Source: JALOOE01 sp964423545 (GTDB taxonomy: Bacteria > Chloroflexota > Anaerolineae > CG2-30-64-16). From it: a stretch of DNA of 23,223 bases. The stretch lies in NCBI GenBank assembly GCA_964423545.1, contig CAYRFV010000052.1, forward strand, positions 1 to 23,223. The letters are read 5' to 3'. Below are positions 20,885 to 23,223 of this stretch, one piece after another. Both the position numbers and the translations under genes were made by a program. Within the stretch, counting starts at the first letter, position 1. Every line of letters begins with the position of its first letter. The notes under the pieces are model-generated. The model worked only from the letters and a program-made list of their open reading frames with translations, did not search any database and was not told where the DNA came from.

Positions 20885-23223
20885 TTACATCCCTCGCCGC
20901 TGCCAGACCCACATCGGCAGGAGCAGGGCGATCAGACCGATCAAGCCGGCGCCGGTGCAGACCGGAGGCGCAGCCTGGCCTGCGGTGGCAGGCGCCGACT
21001 CTGGCTGAGCAGAAGTGATCGGCGCCGGCGCAGGCTGATCCGCGACGATGGGTGTCCCCTCGATCTTCAGCTGTGGGCTCGGCGCCGGCGCGGTGGTTGC
21101 CTGCGCCACGATCACCGCTGTGCCGCGCTGTGCGACCATCGGCGATGGGCTGACGCTGCGCTGCGCGGCCGGGGGCGTCGCGCTGGCGACGCGCTGAGTA
21201 GCCGTCGGCAGCGATGTGGCGGTGGCCTGGCCCGGCTGGGCTCCCAGCTGACCCGCACCGCCGACTGCAAACGCCTTGCCGCTCAGCACGACCGTCACCC
21301 GGTCGCCCAACGCCAGATAGCGGCCGATCTCGGGGTATTGGCCCAGAAGCTGGAAGTAGCGGTCGCTGCCGAACACGACCGCCTCGGCCTGCATCCTGGT
21401 GGCGTCGAACGCCGTGTCGAGCCAGGCGTTCTGGCTGAACAGGAACGTCTTGTCGCCCACCTGCCGCAGCTGCTGGACGGCCGGCGCGGCAGCCTGCTCG
21501 CTCGCTTGGAGCTGGCTCTCAACGACCGCGCGGTCCACCGCCGCCTCCCCTGCGCGCACTTGCGGGACGAGACCTGCGGCCGGCGCCTTGCCCGGCTCCG
21601 GCGCTCTGCCGGTCGCGCTCGTCGGAGCGGGCGCCACAGCGCCCTGGCTGAGCTGGTCGCGGCCGCCCTGCGTCAGCGCGAGCTGCGGTTCCTGCACGAG
21701 GAACGACGTGTAGGGCGTGACGATGCCGTAACGGGTGCTGAGCGCCACGATCTCCTTCACCAGCTCGTCTTTGACGCCAGTGAGACGAATCTGCGCGAGC
21801 AGGTAGCCGATCTTGCGCTGCGCCCAGAGCCGGGCGATGAAGTCATCTCCGCCACGACCCGCAAAGGTGGCGATATAGGCGTAGTTCTGAAGCTGGCCGT
21901 TCACCAGGCCCGAGAGCCGGATCGTCGCCGGACCGCCTTGCCGATAGCGTCCGGCGATCACCAACTGGTTGCCAGCGAACAGGTCGGGCAGCGGGTACGG
22001 GTAGAGATCCTCGACACGCACGCTCTGAACTTCGAGCTTGACATCGGTCAGCACCGGCGCGCTGACTTTGGCATAGAAACCTGAGATCACCTCATCGATC
22101 TTCTGACCGGGCCGCACATAGGCGCTGGCCCCGCGCAGACTGCTGCTCAGTTGGTCCAGCAGCACTGCGTCCACATCGTTGCCCACGCCGAAAGCGAACA
22201 GCCGCACCGACTTGGGCGCGCTGGCCGTCACGTTCGCCACAATGCGATCTGGGTCCTTCTCGCCCACCGTAGGCAGCCCATCGGTCATGAAGATCACGAC
22301 GGTCGGCCGCGCCTTGTCGGCGCCAGCCATCGCTTCCAGTAACGCCCGGTTGATGTCGGTGCTGCCCTGGGCCGCCAGCCGGCTGACGAACTCGCGGCCC
22401 TCGTTCCGCCGGCCGATCGAGACCGGCTTTTCGGCGAACAGGCGCGTGGCGGTGTTGAACGAAACGACGTTGAAGCGGTCCCCCTCGCCCAGGTGATCGA
22501 GGATGTAGCTTGCGGCCGCCTTCGCCTGGTTCACCTTCTCGCCGTCCATGCTCCCCGAGGTGTCGAAGACCAGAATCACATCCTTATCCACGACATCGCT
22601 TTCACGCGGTCGAATCGGGGGGTTGATCAGCAGCAGGAAGAAGCCGTCCTCGTCGAACGGCTGGTAGCTCAACAAGTTCAGGGCCACCGACTCCGGCGAG
22701 ACGCTGTAGTACAGGTCGAAGTCACGATCGGGGCGGACGTTGCGCGCCCCGTAGCGGACCGTCGCCCGCCGGTCCCCCTCGCGCTGCATCACCACCGTAT
22801 GGCTGGGAGAGTAGATGGCGCGCAGCGGGGTTTTGTCCTCCAGCTGCACCGTGATCGCCACCTCCTCAAGCGGACGCGCCGAGAACTTCTCTGTGTTCAG
22901 CGGATACCTGTAGTGCACCAGGCCGCCCGACTGCGCGAGCACCTGTCCATAGGTCAGCTCGATACGGCGCTCGCCGCGCGGGGGGATGGGGAAGATGCGC
23001 GCCTGGAACGCGCCGCGTCCGACATATTCCAGCAGCGCGGGATCGCGCTGCTGGCGCACGATCTCCTCGTAGATGGCGCGGGCTTCGTCGCGGCCCAACA
23101 GCTTCCCCTCCAACTTCTGTCCGTCCACCCACATGTCGAAGCTGAAGATGGCGGCGTCCTCAGGCAGGGGAAAGAGATAGATGCCTTCCACAGGAAACGT
23201 AGCGTGGTTCACGAAAACCTGGT
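20885..23223 (-). CDS. VIT and VWA domain surface protein (5' end outside window)
   Basis: A cell-surface protein related in layout to inter-alpha-trypsin inhibitor heavy chains. The frame is open through the window edge (the last bases read Q-V-F-V-N-H), so the N-terminus, including any signal peptide and the first VIT strands, is missing. Counting from the GTG codon at 23212, the VIT domain runs to about 105 (YLFPLPEDAA, GQVLAQSGGLVHYRYPL). The VWA domain spans about 210-370 with the metal-ion site DTSGSM (Asp217, Ser219, Ser221) and TDGLPT. It is followed by a beta region and a helix (WAQRKIGYLLAQIRLTG, about 465-481), a Pro/Ala/Thr/Gln-rich stretch (about 665-750) and a C-terminal PPVCTG - hydrophobic helix - QRR tail. 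The MIDAS site suggests metal-dependent protein binding; the partner is unknown. Confidence 0.93.
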   Translation of the reverse strand, partial: QVFVNHATFPVEGIYLFPLPEDAAIFSFDMWVDGQKLEGKLLGRDEARAIYEEIVRQQRDPALLEYVGRGAFQARIFPIPPRGERRIELTYGQVLAQSGGLVHYRYPLNTEKFSARPLEEVAITVQLEDKTPLRAIYSPSHTVVMQREGDRRATVRYGARNVRPDRDFDLYYSVSPESVALNLLSYQPFDEDGFFLLLINPPIRPRESDVVDKDVILVFDTSGSMDGEKVNQAKAAASYILDHLGEGDRFNVVSFNTATRLFAEKPVSIGRRNEGREFVSRLAAQGSTDINRALLEAMAGADKARPTVVIFMTDGLPTVGEKDPDRIVANVTASAPKSVRLFAFGVGNDVDAVLLDQLSSSLRGASAYVRPGQKIDEVISGFYAKVSAPVLTDVKLEVQSVRVEDLYPYPLPDLFAGNQLVIAGRYRQGGPATIRLSGLVNGQLQNYAYIATFAGRGGDDFIARLWAQRKIGYLLAQIRLTGVKDELVKEIVALSTRYGIVTPYTSFLVQEPQLALTQGGRDQLSQGAVAPAPTSATGRAPEPGKAPAAGLVPQVRAGEAAVDRAVVESQLQASEQAAAPAVQQLRQVGDKTFLFSQNAWLDTAFDATRMQAEAVVFGSDRYFQLLGQYPEIGRYLALGDRVTVVLSGKAFAVGGAGQLGAQPGQATATSLPTATQRVASATPPAAQRSVSPSPMVAQRGTAVIVAQATTAPAPSPQLKIEGTPIVADQPAPAPITSAQPESAPATAGQAAPPVCTGAGLIGLIALLLPMWVWQRRGM

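Noticed and set aside
20795..22084. Long plus-strand open frame opposite the VIT/VWA gene
   Set aside because: Arg-rich antisense shadow; the minus strand encodes intact VWA motifs and ends at a strong terminator.
1..23223. CRISPR arrays, tRNA or rRNA genes, insertion sequences, prophage genes
   Set aside because: No direct-repeat arrays, cloverleaf-like stretches, transposase motifs or terminal inverted repeats were seen; the tyrosine recombinase is a housekeeping Xer in its conserved place beside topA.

Overview
The window is GC-rich bacterial chromosome with dense, mostly operonic genes. It most likely comes from a member of the Chloroflexota. The main clue is an N-terminal module (one membrane helix, then W-P-V-Q-W-T, then Y-L-x-x-V-A-E-S-Y) found on two adjacent genes; I recall this type of module as widespread in that phylum, but this is recall and not a search. 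The gene orders ffh-rpsP-khpA-rimM and dprA-topA-xerC fit any bacterium with conserved housekeeping synteny. Sigma70-type promoters with 16-18 bp spacers are visible before most transcription units. A run of 10 Ns (3686-3695) marks an assembly join, so the distance and linkage across it are not certain.

Layout. 75-3500: trmFO (minus) diverges from a secreted subtilisin-like protease (plus). 3611-5512: a promoter and a small unknown gene lie on opposite sides of the N gap, followed by a dGTPase-like HD hydrolase (dgt). 5571-10184 (minus): xerC, an M24 metallopeptidase, an LCP-family (LytR-CpsA-Psr) protein and a two-helix membrane protein that shares the LCP protein's N-terminal module. 10189-15213 (minus): dprA, manC and topA, where topA carries two extra N-terminal zinc ribbons. 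15277-17955 (minus): ffh, rpsP, khpA and rimM, a translation and secretion operon. Its promoter region interlocks with that of a plus-strand operon (18111-19268) coding for a glycogen-binding-type E-set protein, a CrcB fluoride channel and a DUF190 protein. 19269-20796 (minus): a HAD-IIA phosphatase followed by a caspase-like protein. 20885-23223 (minus): a VIT/VWA surface protein cut by the window edge and ended by a strong intrinsic terminator.

The most interesting signal is in the caspase-like gene. Its frame is interrupted once, by a TGA exactly where the catalytic cysteine of the D-x-C-H motif belongs. The frame then continues open for 108 codons. A stem-loop with the distance and apical G described for bacterial SECIS elements follows the TGA. 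The candidates are a selenocysteine caspase-like peptidase, a point-nonsense pseudogene at the active site, or a base-calling error. The sequence alone cannot decide between them, but the position is striking.

Functionally, most of the window is housekeeping: tRNA modification, SRP, ribosome maturation, chromosome topology and dimer resolution, DNA processing and dNTP control. The envelope side is represented by the LCP protein and its partner, manC sugar activation, the secreted subtilase and the VIT/VWA protein.
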